In this document: positions 18,015 through 25,668 of the stretch, one piece after another
Layout: each line of letters starts with the position of its first letter
Position numbering within the stretch: the first letter of the stretch is position 1
NCBI RefSeq assembly: GCF_014145225.1
Contig: NZ_JABVCQ010000021.1
Span: 1-59,321, forward strand
DNA from: Thiospirillum jenense
Lineage (GTDB): Bacteria; Pseudomonadota; Gammaproteobacteria; Chromatiales; Chromatiaceae
Direction: 5' to 3'
DNA: 59,321 nt
Position numbers and translations under genes: made by a program
The notes under the pieces: generated by a model
Databases searched by the model: none
What the model was told of the DNA's origin: nothing
The model's input: only the letters and a program-made list of their open reading frames with translations

Positions 18015-19300
18015 ATAATAAAGCAACACTGTTAATTGACGATCAACGCTACGAATTAAATGTTTTGAGTAGCTGTGTCGGTGAACGTGCGATTGATATT
18101 CGGGAATTACGCAATCAAACTGGCCTCACCGCCTATGATCCGGGCTATGCCAATATCGCCAGTTGCCGCAGTGACATCACCTTTATTGATGGTGAACAAG
18201 GCATTTTGCGTTATCGCGGCATTCCAATTGAACAATTTGAACAGACGCCCAATTTCGTCGAGGTCGCCTGGTTATTGATCTTTGGTCATTTACCGAATGC
18301 AGAAGAATACGCGGCCTTTTCGGATGATTTAACCGCCAATGCCGATTTAGACGAGGCCATGAAGCATCATTTTGAAGGCTTCCCGCGCTCCGCCCCGCCA
18401 ATGGCGATTCTCTCGGCTATGATTAACGCGCTGTCGTGTTTTTATCCCGAGTTATTTGAAATTAACGACGCCGGTCATATTCGCACCGCGGCCGCTGCGT
18501 TAATTAGTAAAATCCGCACCATTGCCGCTTATGCGTATCGGCGCTCGAATGGATTGCCGTACATTTATCCCAATCCCAACCTGCGCTATGTGCCGAACTT
18601 TTTGCACATGTTATTTTCCAAACCCTATTCGCAATATGTGTGCAGTCAAACGGTACGCGATGCGTTAAACCTATTGCTTTTATTACACGCTGACCATGAA
18701 CAAAACTGTTCCACTGCGACGGTGCGCATGGTCGGTTCTGGTCAAGCGAATCTATTCACCGCCTGCGCTGCTGGAGTGTGCGCATTGTGGGGTCCATTAC
18801 ATGGCGGCGCGAATGTTGCGGTATTAGAAATGCTGGAAAAAATCCACAATGGTCATATTAGCCCACAGGAATACGTCCGCTTGGCGAAGGATAAAGACAG
18901 CAAAGTGCGGTTAATGGGATTTGGGCATCGGGTGTATAAAAACTTTGATCCACGCGCCAAAATGTTAGCCCGCAGTGCGGAGAAGTTATTAGCCGAACTC
19001 GGCCGCCAAGACCCGCTATTGGATATTGCCCGGCAATTAGAAGAGATTGCGCTCGAAGACCCGTATTTTATTGAACGTAAACTCTATCCGAATGTAGATT
19101 TTTATAGCGGCATCATTATGCGCGCCATTGGTATTCCAACCAATATGTTCACCGTCATCTTTGCAATTGGGCGCTTGCCAGGCTGGATTGCGCATTGGTG
19201 GGAACAGGCACAAACGCCGGGGAATAAAATTGCACGGCCACGGCAATTGTACACCGGTTGCGAATTACGCGATTATTTACCAATGGATCAACGCACTTAA
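18011..19300 (+). CDS. gltA: Citrate synthase (type I)
   Basis: Condenses acetyl-CoA and oxaloacetate, the entry reaction of the TCA cycle. The 429 residues match the hexameric gram-negative enzyme including its N-terminal domain ([19 protein letters not shown]). Catalytic residues are present: His in [17 protein letters not shown], His in [16 protein letters not shown], and Asp in [29 protein letters not shown] sequence ([17 protein letters not shown]) is the usual substrate-binding segment. It is coupled to leuB by a four-base overlap, an unusual pairing. NikR follows 27 bases later. The N-terminal domain implies possible NADH inhibition, as in E. coli. Confidence 0.96.
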   Translation: MNNKATLLIDDQRYELNVLSSCVGERAIDIRELRNQTGLTAYDPGYANIASCRSDITFIDGEQGILRYRGIPIEQFEQTPNFVEVAWLLIFGHLPNAEEYAAFSDDLTANADLDEAMKHHFEGFPRSAPPMAILSAMINALSCFYPELFEINDAGHIRTAAAALISKIRTIAAYAYRRSNGLPYIYPNPNLRYVPNFLHMLFSKPYSQYVCSQTVRDALNLLLLLHADHEQNCSTATVRMVGSGQANLFTACAAGVCALWGPLHGGANVAVLEMLEKIHNGHISPQEYVRLAKDKDSKVRLMGFGHRVYKNFDPRAKMLARSAEKLLAELGRQDPLLDIARQLEEIALEDPYFIERKLYPNVDFYSGIIMRAIGIPTNMFTVIFAIGRLPGWIAHWWEQAQTPGNKIARPRQLYTGCELRDYLPMDQRT

Positions 19301-19327
19301 ATCAAAGTGAATGAGGTGATTAATACC

Positions 19328-19786
19328 ATGCAGCGCATCACGATGACATTAGATGAACCGCTCAATCGTGCTTTCGATGTATTCTTGACACGGCACGGCT
19401 ATAGTAATCGCTCTGAGGCGCTGCGTGATTTAATTCGAGAACGATTAGACAGTGAGCAATTAACACAGGATCAGGATGGGATGTGCATTGCGCATTTAAC
19501 TTATGTGTATAATCATCATGTGCGCGAATTGGCGGCGCGCTTGACACAAGCCCAGCACGATCACCACGAATTATCTATTGCCGCATTGCATGTGCATCTT
19601 GACCATGATAATTGTTTAGAAACACTCATTCTGCGTGGCTCAATTCAGCGGGTTCAATCCTTTGCTAAAGCAATTATTGCGCAATCTGGCGTGCGGCATG
19701 GGCGGTTATATCTATTACCAGTGGTAGCCGATCATGCTGATGATGAACACGCCATTCAACATCTACATTTGGTGCCGCTGTCTTAA
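19328..19786 (+). CDS. nikR: Nickel-responsive transcriptional regulator NikR
   Basis: Ribbon-helix-helix repressor that binds an operator when nickel occupies its ACT-like domain. It begins MQRITMTLDEPLNRAFD, and RHGYSNRSEALRDLIRERL completes the DNA-binding region. The nickel ligands are conserved: YNHHVRELA gives the first His, and ALHVHLDHDNCLE gives two His and the Cys. The ACT-like part ends SGVRHGRLYLLPV. The start at 19328 matches E. coli NikR and has GAGGTGA about 9 bases upstream; a GTG at 19307 is unlikely. No nickel transporter or hydrogenase gene lies beside it, so its targets must be elsewhere. Confidence 0.93.
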   Translation: MQRITMTLDEPLNRAFDVFLTRHGYSNRSEALRDLIRERLDSEQLTQDQDGMCIAHLTYVYNHHVRELAARLTQAQHDHHELSIAALHVHLDHDNCLETLILRGSIQRVQSFAKAIIAQSGVRHGRLYLLPVVADHADDEHAIQHLHLVPLS

Positions 19787-19870
19787 AATCTGGTGAATCG
19801 CTCGTCGGCAATTGGCTATATTCCAATCAATGTCAAGTTAAATTACATCTCAACCAAAAGGATTGCCGCC

Positions 19871-21325
19871 CTGAGTGAAGAAATTCTCATTAATGTAACT
19901 CCGCCTGAAACGCGAGTTGCTGTGATTGAAAATGGTGTTGTGCAAGAAATCATTGTTGAACGCGCCGTGCGTCGTGGTTTGGTGGGCAACATTTATCGCG
20001 GGCGGATTTGTCGCGTATTACCAGGAATGCAAGCTGCATTTGTGGATATTGGATTAGAACGCGCTGCCTTTCTTCATGCGTCAGATATTGTGACTAATGA
20101 TGAAGAGCATCGCAGTGAATTCATTACCGAATTAGTCCACGAAGGTGATTATTTAGTGGTACAGGTCGTGAAAGACCCGCTCGGTACTAAAGGAGCGCGG
20201 CTTACAACTAATGTGTCTATTGCCTCGCGTTATTTGGTTTTTATGCCAAATTTAACCAATACCGGCGTATCGCAAAAAATAGAAAGTGAAGAAGAGCGGC
20301 GGCGATTACGCGATAGTTTACAACGCTATGTTGATGCGCATATTGGTATTGGTGGTTATATTGCGCGCACAGCGGCCGAGACTGTTGGTGAATTAGCATT
20401 ATGCCGTGATATGGAATTCCTCGCTAAATTATGGCAAGGCATTAAAGACCGGTGCGAAATAGAAGCGGGCATTGGTTTAATTCACGATGATTTGCCGTTG
20501 GTATTAAGAGCATTACGCGATTTGGTCACGCCGGAAGTCGAACGGGTACGAATTGATTCGCGCACCACATTAGAACGAGCGCGCAGCTTTGCTGAAAAAT
20601 ATATTCCCGAAATTGTTGAACGGATTGAATACTACGATGGCGAGCGGCCGTTATTTGATTTATACGGCGTAGAAGATGAAATTCACAAAGCATTACACCG
20701 TAAAGTGCAATTAAAATCGGGCGGGCATTTGGTGATTGACCAGACCGAAGCTATGACGACAATTGATGTGAATACCGGCGCCTTTGTCGGGCATCGCAAT
20801 TTAGAAGAAACGATTTTTAAAACCAATTTAGAAGCCGCACAAGCCATTTGTCGGCAATTAAGATTGCGTAATCTTGGCGGGATTATCATTATTGATTTTA
20901 TTGATATGACCGATGAAGAACACAAGCGTCAAGTATTGCGGGCATTAGAAAAATGTTTAGCGAGAGATCATGCTAAAACCCATATTAGCGAAGTGTCTGC
21001 ATTAGGTTTGGTGGAAATGACGCGCAAGCGTACTCGTGAATCATTAGAGCATGTGTTATGTGAATCCTGCCCCTGTTGCGGTGGGCGCGGTTCAGTGAAA
21101 ACTGCCGAAACAACTTGCTATGAAATCTTTCGTGAAATCATGCGTGAAGCGCGGCAGTTTGAAGTAGAAACGCTATTAGTTTTGGCGTCGCAGGAAGTGA
21201 TTGATCGCTTATTAGATGAGGAATCAGGGCATTTAGCTGAATTAGAAGAGTTTATTGGTCGCCCAATTCGCCTGCAAGCCGAAGCCTTGTATACCCAAGA
21301 GCAATATGATGTGGTGTTGATTTGA
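19871..21325 (+). CDS. rng: Ribonuclease G
   Basis: Endoribonuclease that matures the 5' end of 16S rRNA and decays some mRNAs. Sequence from EEILINVTPPETRVAVIENG onward aligns with E. coli RNase G. The S1-like segment GNIYRGRICRVLPGMQAAFV, the catalytic DQTEAMTTIDVNTGAF and NLGGIIIIDFIDMTDEEH are intact, as is the zinc-link motif CESCPCCGGRG. The start is taken as CTG at 19871 because AAAAGGA lies 8 bases upstream and the residue aligns exactly with the E. coli initiator. The only upstream alternative, GTG at 19793, has no ribosome-binding site and adds 26 non-conserved residues. Length is 484. Confidence 0.93.
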   Translation: MSEEILINVTPPETRVAVIENGVVQEIIVERAVRRGLVGNIYRGRICRVLPGMQAAFVDIGLERAAFLHASDIVTNDEEHRSEFITELVHEGDYLVVQVVKDPLGTKGARLTTNVSIASRYLVFMPNLTNTGVSQKIESEEERRRLRDSLQRYVDAHIGIGGYIARTAAETVGELALCRDMEFLAKLWQGIKDRCEIEAGIGLIHDDLPLVLRALRDLVTPEVERVRIDSRTTLERARSFAEKYIPEIVERIEYYDGERPLFDLYGVEDEIHKALHRKVQLKSGGHLVIDQTEAMTTIDVNTGAFVGHRNLEETIFKTNLEAAQAICRQLRLRNLGGIIIIDFIDMTDEEHKRQVLRALEKCLARDHAKTHISEVSALGLVEMTRKRTRESLEHVLCESCPCCGGRGSVKTAETTCYEIFREIMREARQFEVETLLVLASQEVIDRLLDEESGHLAELEEFIGRPIRLQAEALYTQEQYDVVLI

Positions 21326-21403
21326 AACTAGTGCGGGTTATGTTGATTAAAAATACGGTGTTTTTAGCATAAACTAATCTTTTTTACTCAAGGATAATAA
21401 ACA

Positions 21404-23131
21404 ATGATCCCAATTATTATATTAGCTGCTAGAGCAATAGTTCCTATCGCAAAAAATGCTGTTGAAGATTACTTTGAATATGACATTGAAGAAGGTATCA
21501 ATCAATTACAGGAAACCCTAGATCAGCATACGGTGATGCTATCTGCCATTCAAAGTTCTTTAACGGCGATTGGTACTGCGGCTACGATGGGGTGTGCGTT
21601 GTCAGCAGTGAGCGTTTTTCAATTGCTACTCATTCAAAAGTCGTTAAAAAGGATTGAAAAAAAGCTCGATACTGGTTTTTTAGATTTAAAGGTTTTCGTT
21701 CAAGAAAAAATTGACAATTTACTCGATCAGCAACAGCAACAACGCTTGTCTGAAGGATTTCATTACTACTTGCAAGGCGTAGAAGAAATGAAATCTGCTA
21801 TTTTAATGACTAACCCAGACAATAAACGCCTAGCCTTGAATGAAAGCATCTCAATGTTTCGCAAAGCACTTGCGATTTATGATAGTCGGCAGGATTACAA
21901 TAATACCAATTTACCGGCGCGGTTAAGAAGAATGGAATGTGCATGGGCAATTGAAGCGATGATTGCAGAAGTGTATAGTTTGCAACAAGAATATTCGGCC
22001 AGCATAAATAGTTATAAAAAATTAAAAAACAGAATTACTGCCGAAGTATGTTTCATGGAAGACAAGATTTCAGAAGCTGATTTTCAATTCATATTATCTG
22101 ATTTTTGTCATATTTACGAAAATGATTTCGTTATCATAGATAGAAAAATTGCACTCATGGATGCCATGACTCATGCGCAAGACATACAGCATCTATTAGA
22201 GTTGTTGGAAGCTGAAAATACACCTAATACGGAAACTGATGAGTCAGTATTAAAGGATAAAGCAATGCTTTTTCAAAACATGCCCGTACCAGCGGGGCGC
22301 TATTATTTACAGTGCTTGTCAAGCGACAGTGAAAAAGAAAAACACATAACATCGGTAATAAATCACAGTAAAATATACCTATTTGATCTGAAAACATCGA
22401 ATGTGACCGATCATTGGCATCTCAGTCAAATCTGTGAAGTTAAAACGCAGTTGGATAATAAAATTATCATCGCCGAAGTCAAGGATAAAAAAACCTCAAA
22501 AGCAAAGAACTCTGCTTCATCTAGCAGCGATTCACTGAACAACTTTAATGCACCAATTACATTAAATGGCAGACACTATCTTTCTATTCAGCATTACTAC
22601 CAAAATCTGAAAGAACGGCTCGTCAAGTTTAAAGGCGATCAGCAATTTATTGAAAGCATCGTGCTCATTTGTCTGTTTATGGATTGTTCTGGTAAAAGTT
22701 GCTTATTAACCGCAGAAGGGTTCACGCAATCTAGTTTATTATCTGAGTTTAATCAAAAAAGTGAAACAAAACTCTTTCAAGAATATGCCAGTCGTTTCCA
22801 ATTTGACGTTGCTATTGCGCACCAGAAAATTAACGAGAAACTAGAAATGCTGAAAAAGTATGATATTGATTTGCTACTTGAAACATGTTGCGCATTAACG
22901 GCCGAGTGCGACTGTTTAGATTTTGAACGGATGACAACGGCAGCCAGTATGTTTTACAACCTGCGTTTTAATACAGCAAAACCTTTTGATTTCAATCTCG
23001 ATCCTCGGAGACTTGTCTATTTAAAAATACCTGATTATATGTATCGCTTTTTAGCTGCTCGTATGACCAGTCTTAATAATGCTTACGCATGGGTTTATAC
23101 TCAACAAAAAAATAATCGTATTGTTCAATAA
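21404..23131 (+). CDS. Orphan 575-residue protein with hydrophobic/coiled N-terminus and possible degenerate NADAR-like C-terminus
   Basis: No sure family. Residues 1-110: a hydrophobic opening (MIPIIILAARAIVPIAKNAV), then a long helix around TAIGTAATMGCALSAVSVFQ flanked by QLQETLDQ and LKRIEKKLDTGFLDLK coils. This resembles the sensor-like coil-membrane-coil module of some defence-type orphans. Residues ~115-270 are helical, TPR-like (ALNESISMFRKALAIYD). After a Lys/Ser linker (~360-376), NNFNAPITLNGRHYLSIQHY (379-398) recalls the NADAR opening 'SNF.PITxdGkxxxSxEHYxQ', and DIDLLLETCCALTAECD (487-503) its later strand. The catalytic motifs are not clearly kept. AT-rich and stand-alone; probably acquired. 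Confidence 0.55.
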   Translation: MIPIIILAARAIVPIAKNAVEDYFEYDIEEGINQLQETLDQHTVMLSAIQSSLTAIGTAATMGCALSAVSVFQLLLIQKSLKRIEKKLDTGFLDLKVFVQEKIDNLLDQQQQQRLSEGFHYYLQGVEEMKSAILMTNPDNKRLALNESISMFRKALAIYDSRQDYNNTNLPARLRRMECAWAIEAMIAEVYSLQQEYSASINSYKKLKNRITAEVCFMEDKISEADFQFILSDFCHIYENDFVIIDRKIALMDAMTHAQDIQHLLELLEAENTPNTETDESVLKDKAMLFQNMPVPAGRYYLQCLSSDSEKEKHITSVINHSKIYLFDLKTSNVTDHWHLSQICEVKTQLDNKIIIAEVKDKKTSKAKNSASSSSDSLNNFNAPITLNGRHYLSIQHYYQNLKERLVKFKGDQQFIESIVLICLFMDCSGKSCLLTAEGFTQSSLLSEFNQKSETKLFQEYASRFQFDVAIAHQKINEKLEMLKKYDIDLLLETCCALTAECDCLDFERMTTAASMFYNLRFNTAKPFDFNLDPRRLVYLKIPDYMYRFLAARMTSLNNAYAWVYTQQKNNRIVQ

Positions 23132-23199
23132 AACTTTTAATTAAATAAAGCCACAAAAAACACAATAGCAACTAAGTTGTTTCAGGTACAATACCACTC

Positions 23200-23829
23200 A
23201 TGTTAACGCCTAATGACACGCCCTGGGTTTTTGTGGTAGATGACGATCAAGCCATGCGCAGTTCATTGCAATGGTTAATTGAATCCGTTGGGATGCAGGT
23301 GCGCACCTTCAGTTCCGCTGATGAATTTCTTGCCGCGTATGAACTAGATTGGATTGGCTGTTTATTATTAGATGTGCGGATGCCGGGCATGACCGGGTTG
23401 GAGTTACAGACATATCTCACACGCTCTGCAATTCGTTTACCGGTCATTATTATTACTGGGCATGGTGATGTCACAATGGCAGTCAAAGCAATGAAAGCGG
23501 GCGCGGTAGATTTTATTGAAAAACCGTTTAATGACGACAATTTGTTGACCAGTATTCGTAATGCTTTACAACATGATGAAAAACAGCGCACATTGCGCAC
23601 CCGCTGCAACGAAATTGCGGCACGTCTCACTAGTCTTACACCGCGTGAACATGAAGTGATGAAAATGGTCACGGAAGGACAATCGAATAAAGAAATTGCC
23701 GCAAAACTTGGCGTCAGTGCTAAAACAATTGAAGTGCATCGCGCCCGCGTCATGGATAAAATGCAGGCAAACTCATTAGCTGAATTGGTGCGTTTAGCGC
23801 TGTTGGTCAAGTATCTACCAGTTAATTAG
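23200..23829 (+). CDS. FixJ/NarL-type two-component response regulator
   Basis: A 209-residue regulator. The receiver domain (residues ~8-125) shows the acidic pocket VVDDDQAM, the phosphorylation site LLLDVRMPGMTGLELQ, the switch threonine in IIITGHGDVTMAVKAM and the lysine in FIEKPFNDD. The C-terminal LuxR-type helix-turn-helix is LTPREHEVMKMVTEGQSNKE followed by IAAKLGVSAKTIEVHRARVM. This arrangement is FixJ/TtrR-like and such regulators respond to soluble PAS-kinase partners. No cognate kinase is adjacent; the hybrid kinase at 25669 has its own receiver. Its ATG follows an AT-rich leader. Confidence 0.9.
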   Translation: MLTPNDTPWVFVVDDDQAMRSSLQWLIESVGMQVRTFSSADEFLAAYELDWIGCLLLDVRMPGMTGLELQTYLTRSAIRLPVIIITGHGDVTMAVKAMKAGAVDFIEKPFNDDNLLTSIRNALQHDEKQRTLRTRCNEIAARLTSLTPREHEVMKMVTEGQSNKEIAAKLGVSAKTIEVHRARVMDKMQANSLAELVRLALLVKYLPVN

Positions 23830-23842
23830 GTCAAGTCTAATA

Positions 23843-24094
23843 ATGACAATCACCGCCACAGAACTCAGGCGTGTTCATTGGCAATGCCGGCGCGGGATGC
23901 TTGAACTGGATTTATTATTAGCACATTTTTTCATAGCGCATTTTATTGAATTAGAGACAACGCAACAAACAGCATTTATTCATTTACTCACCTATCCTGA
24001 CCCGTTATTATATGATTGGTTAATTGGTGACACGCAACCCGAACAGGCGGCACTACACGCGGTGGTCGCGCAGGTGCGTACTGCTTATGCGTGA
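23843..24094 (+). CDS. sdhE: Succinate dehydrogenase flavinylation factor SdhE
   Basis: An 83-residue protein of the SdhE/YgfY (Sdh5) family, which helps attach FAD covalently to the SdhA subunit. The hallmark RRG motif is present in HWQCRRGMLELDLLLAHFF. The second half, FIHLLTYPDPLLYDWLIGDT, matches the family's DPDLFNW-type region. Length is typical. It lies 13 bases after the FixJ-type regulator, on the same strand, and just before tRNA-Gly. Confidence 0.9.
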   Translation: MTITATELRRVHWQCRRGMLELDLLLAHFFIAHFIELETTQQTAFIHLLTYPDPLLYDWLIGDTQPEQAALHAVVAQVRTAYA

Positions 24095-24111
24095 CCTAAG
24101 TTGAAAAATAG

Positions 24112-24139
24112 TTGACAACGGTCGTGCAATCGTTAGAAT
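24112..24139 (+). promoter_or_regulatory. Sigma-70 promoter of tRNA-Gly
   Basis: A perfect -35 box TTGACA (24112-24117) is separated by 16 bases from TAGAAT (24134-24139). Transcription would start near 24146, about nine bases before the mature tRNA. It overlaps nothing else and fits a strong constitutive promoter. Confidence 0.75.
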
Positions 24140-24154
24140 GGCTACCTGTTCGCA

Positions 24155-24230
<76 letters not shown>

Positions 24231-24248
24231 CATTTTAGGAAAGATATT

Positions 24249-24285
24249 AGCCGATTCTGGATTAACTGGAATCGGCTTTTTTATT
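24249..24285 (+). terminator. Rho-independent terminator of tRNA-Gly
   Basis: AGCCGATTC (24249-24257) pairs with GAATCGGCT (24269-24277) as a perfect nine-base stem, followed by TTTTTTATT. It begins 18 bases after the tRNA CCA. Confidence 0.85.
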
Positions 24286-24562
24286 GACCACTGATTGGGC
24301 GGCAATCAATCAACTAAACACGCGGCTTGATAAGAAATAGTAATGCGGGTTAGTGTGAAAAAAACTGCGGCAATCCGTTTATAAAGCAGCATGATGTCTC
24401 TTGTTGCTCGAAAGAGTGACCGCAAGCAATTCCACTGCAATTGTCTGACTTATTTATTAATGCACACATCACTTACTCACATCAGCATTGCAATCATTCA
24501 CGGCATAACAACATTTTGTTTATCAAAAAACGCACTCTGATAGCGCAATAACACACCCCACA

Positions 24563-25351
24563 ATGGAATGGCTTGCCTATTTATTAATTGGTATGTTAGC
24601 GGGTTTATTCGCCGGATTATTTGGAATAGGCGGCGGCATTGTTATTGTACCCGCGCTAATTTTCGTATTGACAACCTTCCAAATTAGTGACGTTTTTATC
24701 CCCCACCAGGCTATAGCAACTTCATTAGCAACCATCATCGGCACTGCCGCTGCTGCCACAGTTGCACATCACCGCCGCGGCGCCGTTCATTGGAAAATTG
24801 TAAAAGTACTCACCCCGGGTATTTTACTCGGCACATGGTTCGGAGCAAGCGCCGCGAGTTGGTTATCTGATTGGTGGTTAATCCACCTATTTGGTGTGTT
24901 TTTAATCATCATTGCATGGCAGCTTTTTCAGCAACCAACAATAATCACACAACAACGTTCATTCCCTAAAACCAACGTTATTATTACTGTAGGCGCCGTG
25001 ATTGGTGCAGTATCAGCCGTCATTGGTATTGGTGGCGGCACCTTAACCGTCCCATTTTTAGTACGTCATCAAATCAATATCCGCAATGCAATCGCCACTT
25101 CAAGCGCCTGTGGTATTCCAATTGCAATTGCGGGCAGCATCAGTTTTATCATTCATGGTTGGCAGCAACCAGAATTACCACCGCACAGTCTTGGTTTTAT
25201 TTATTGGCCGGCAGCAGTGGCAATTATGATGACCAGTATTCCAATGGCCACTGTTGGAACCCGCCTCGCACATCGCATCGCAGTCACAGCATTAAAACGT
25301 TGGTTTAGTATTGTGCTAGTGTTGATTGCACTCAAATTACTACTCCAATAA
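24563..25351 (+). CDS. TauE/SafE family sulfite/sulfonate exporter-like permease
   Basis: A 262-residue inner-membrane protein with about eight hydrophobic helices and the two internal TauE/SafE repeats. The first repeat has AGLFAGLFGIGGGIVIVPAL and the second has GAVIGAVSAVIGIGGGTLTV; each is the glycine-rich signature of the family. Members export sulfite, sulfonates or other organic anions, and some act in sulfur oxidation, but the substrate here is not determined. The gene has its own upstream gap of about 280 bases with no other gene. Confidence 0.85.
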   Translation: MEWLAYLLIGMLAGLFAGLFGIGGGIVIVPALIFVLTTFQISDVFIPHQAIATSLATIIGTAAAATVAHHRRGAVHWKIVKVLTPGILLGTWFGASAASWLSDWWLIHLFGVFLIIIAWQLFQQPTIITQQRSFPKTNVIITVGAVIGAVSAVIGIGGGTLTVPFLVRHQINIRNAIATSSACGIPIAIAGSISFIIHGWQQPELPPHSLGFIYWPAAVAIMMTSIPMATVGTRLAHRIAVTALKRWFSIVLVLIALKLLLQ

Positions 25352-25447
25352 CGCTTAAATTCTTTATTGATGCAACACGGCTGATTTACTATTGTTTTGT
25401 TGAATGTTGCAATTGGTTTGGTTAACACTCAGGCATGATGCAATTGA

Positions 25448-25516
25448 ATTTGCGTAGGATGCGGTGAAAAACGAATCGCATCAATTGAATTGCCACGATT
25501 GATGCGGTTCGCAAAT
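25448..25516. repeat. REP-like nested inverted repeat
   Basis: Inside the 317-base gap between the TauE-like gene and the hybrid kinase. Outer arms ATTTGCG (25448-25454) and CGCAAAT (25510-25516) enclose a second pair, GATGCG (25458-25463) and CGCATC (25477-25482). The core GTAGGATGCGGTGA resembles dispersed intergenic palindromes of other proteobacteria. The rest of the gap holds no gene that I can see. Confidence 0.55.
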
Positions 25517-25668
25517 ACACGGCATTCTACAAATCCACAGAGCGCTATTTAAATTAACCCTGTTAAACCACCAATTGCAATAAACTAAGTCGTTTTATCG
25601 CTTATTTGCATCACGCAACTATAGTTAAAATATAGTGCCCCGCACACTTAAATTTAAGTAAGAGAATA

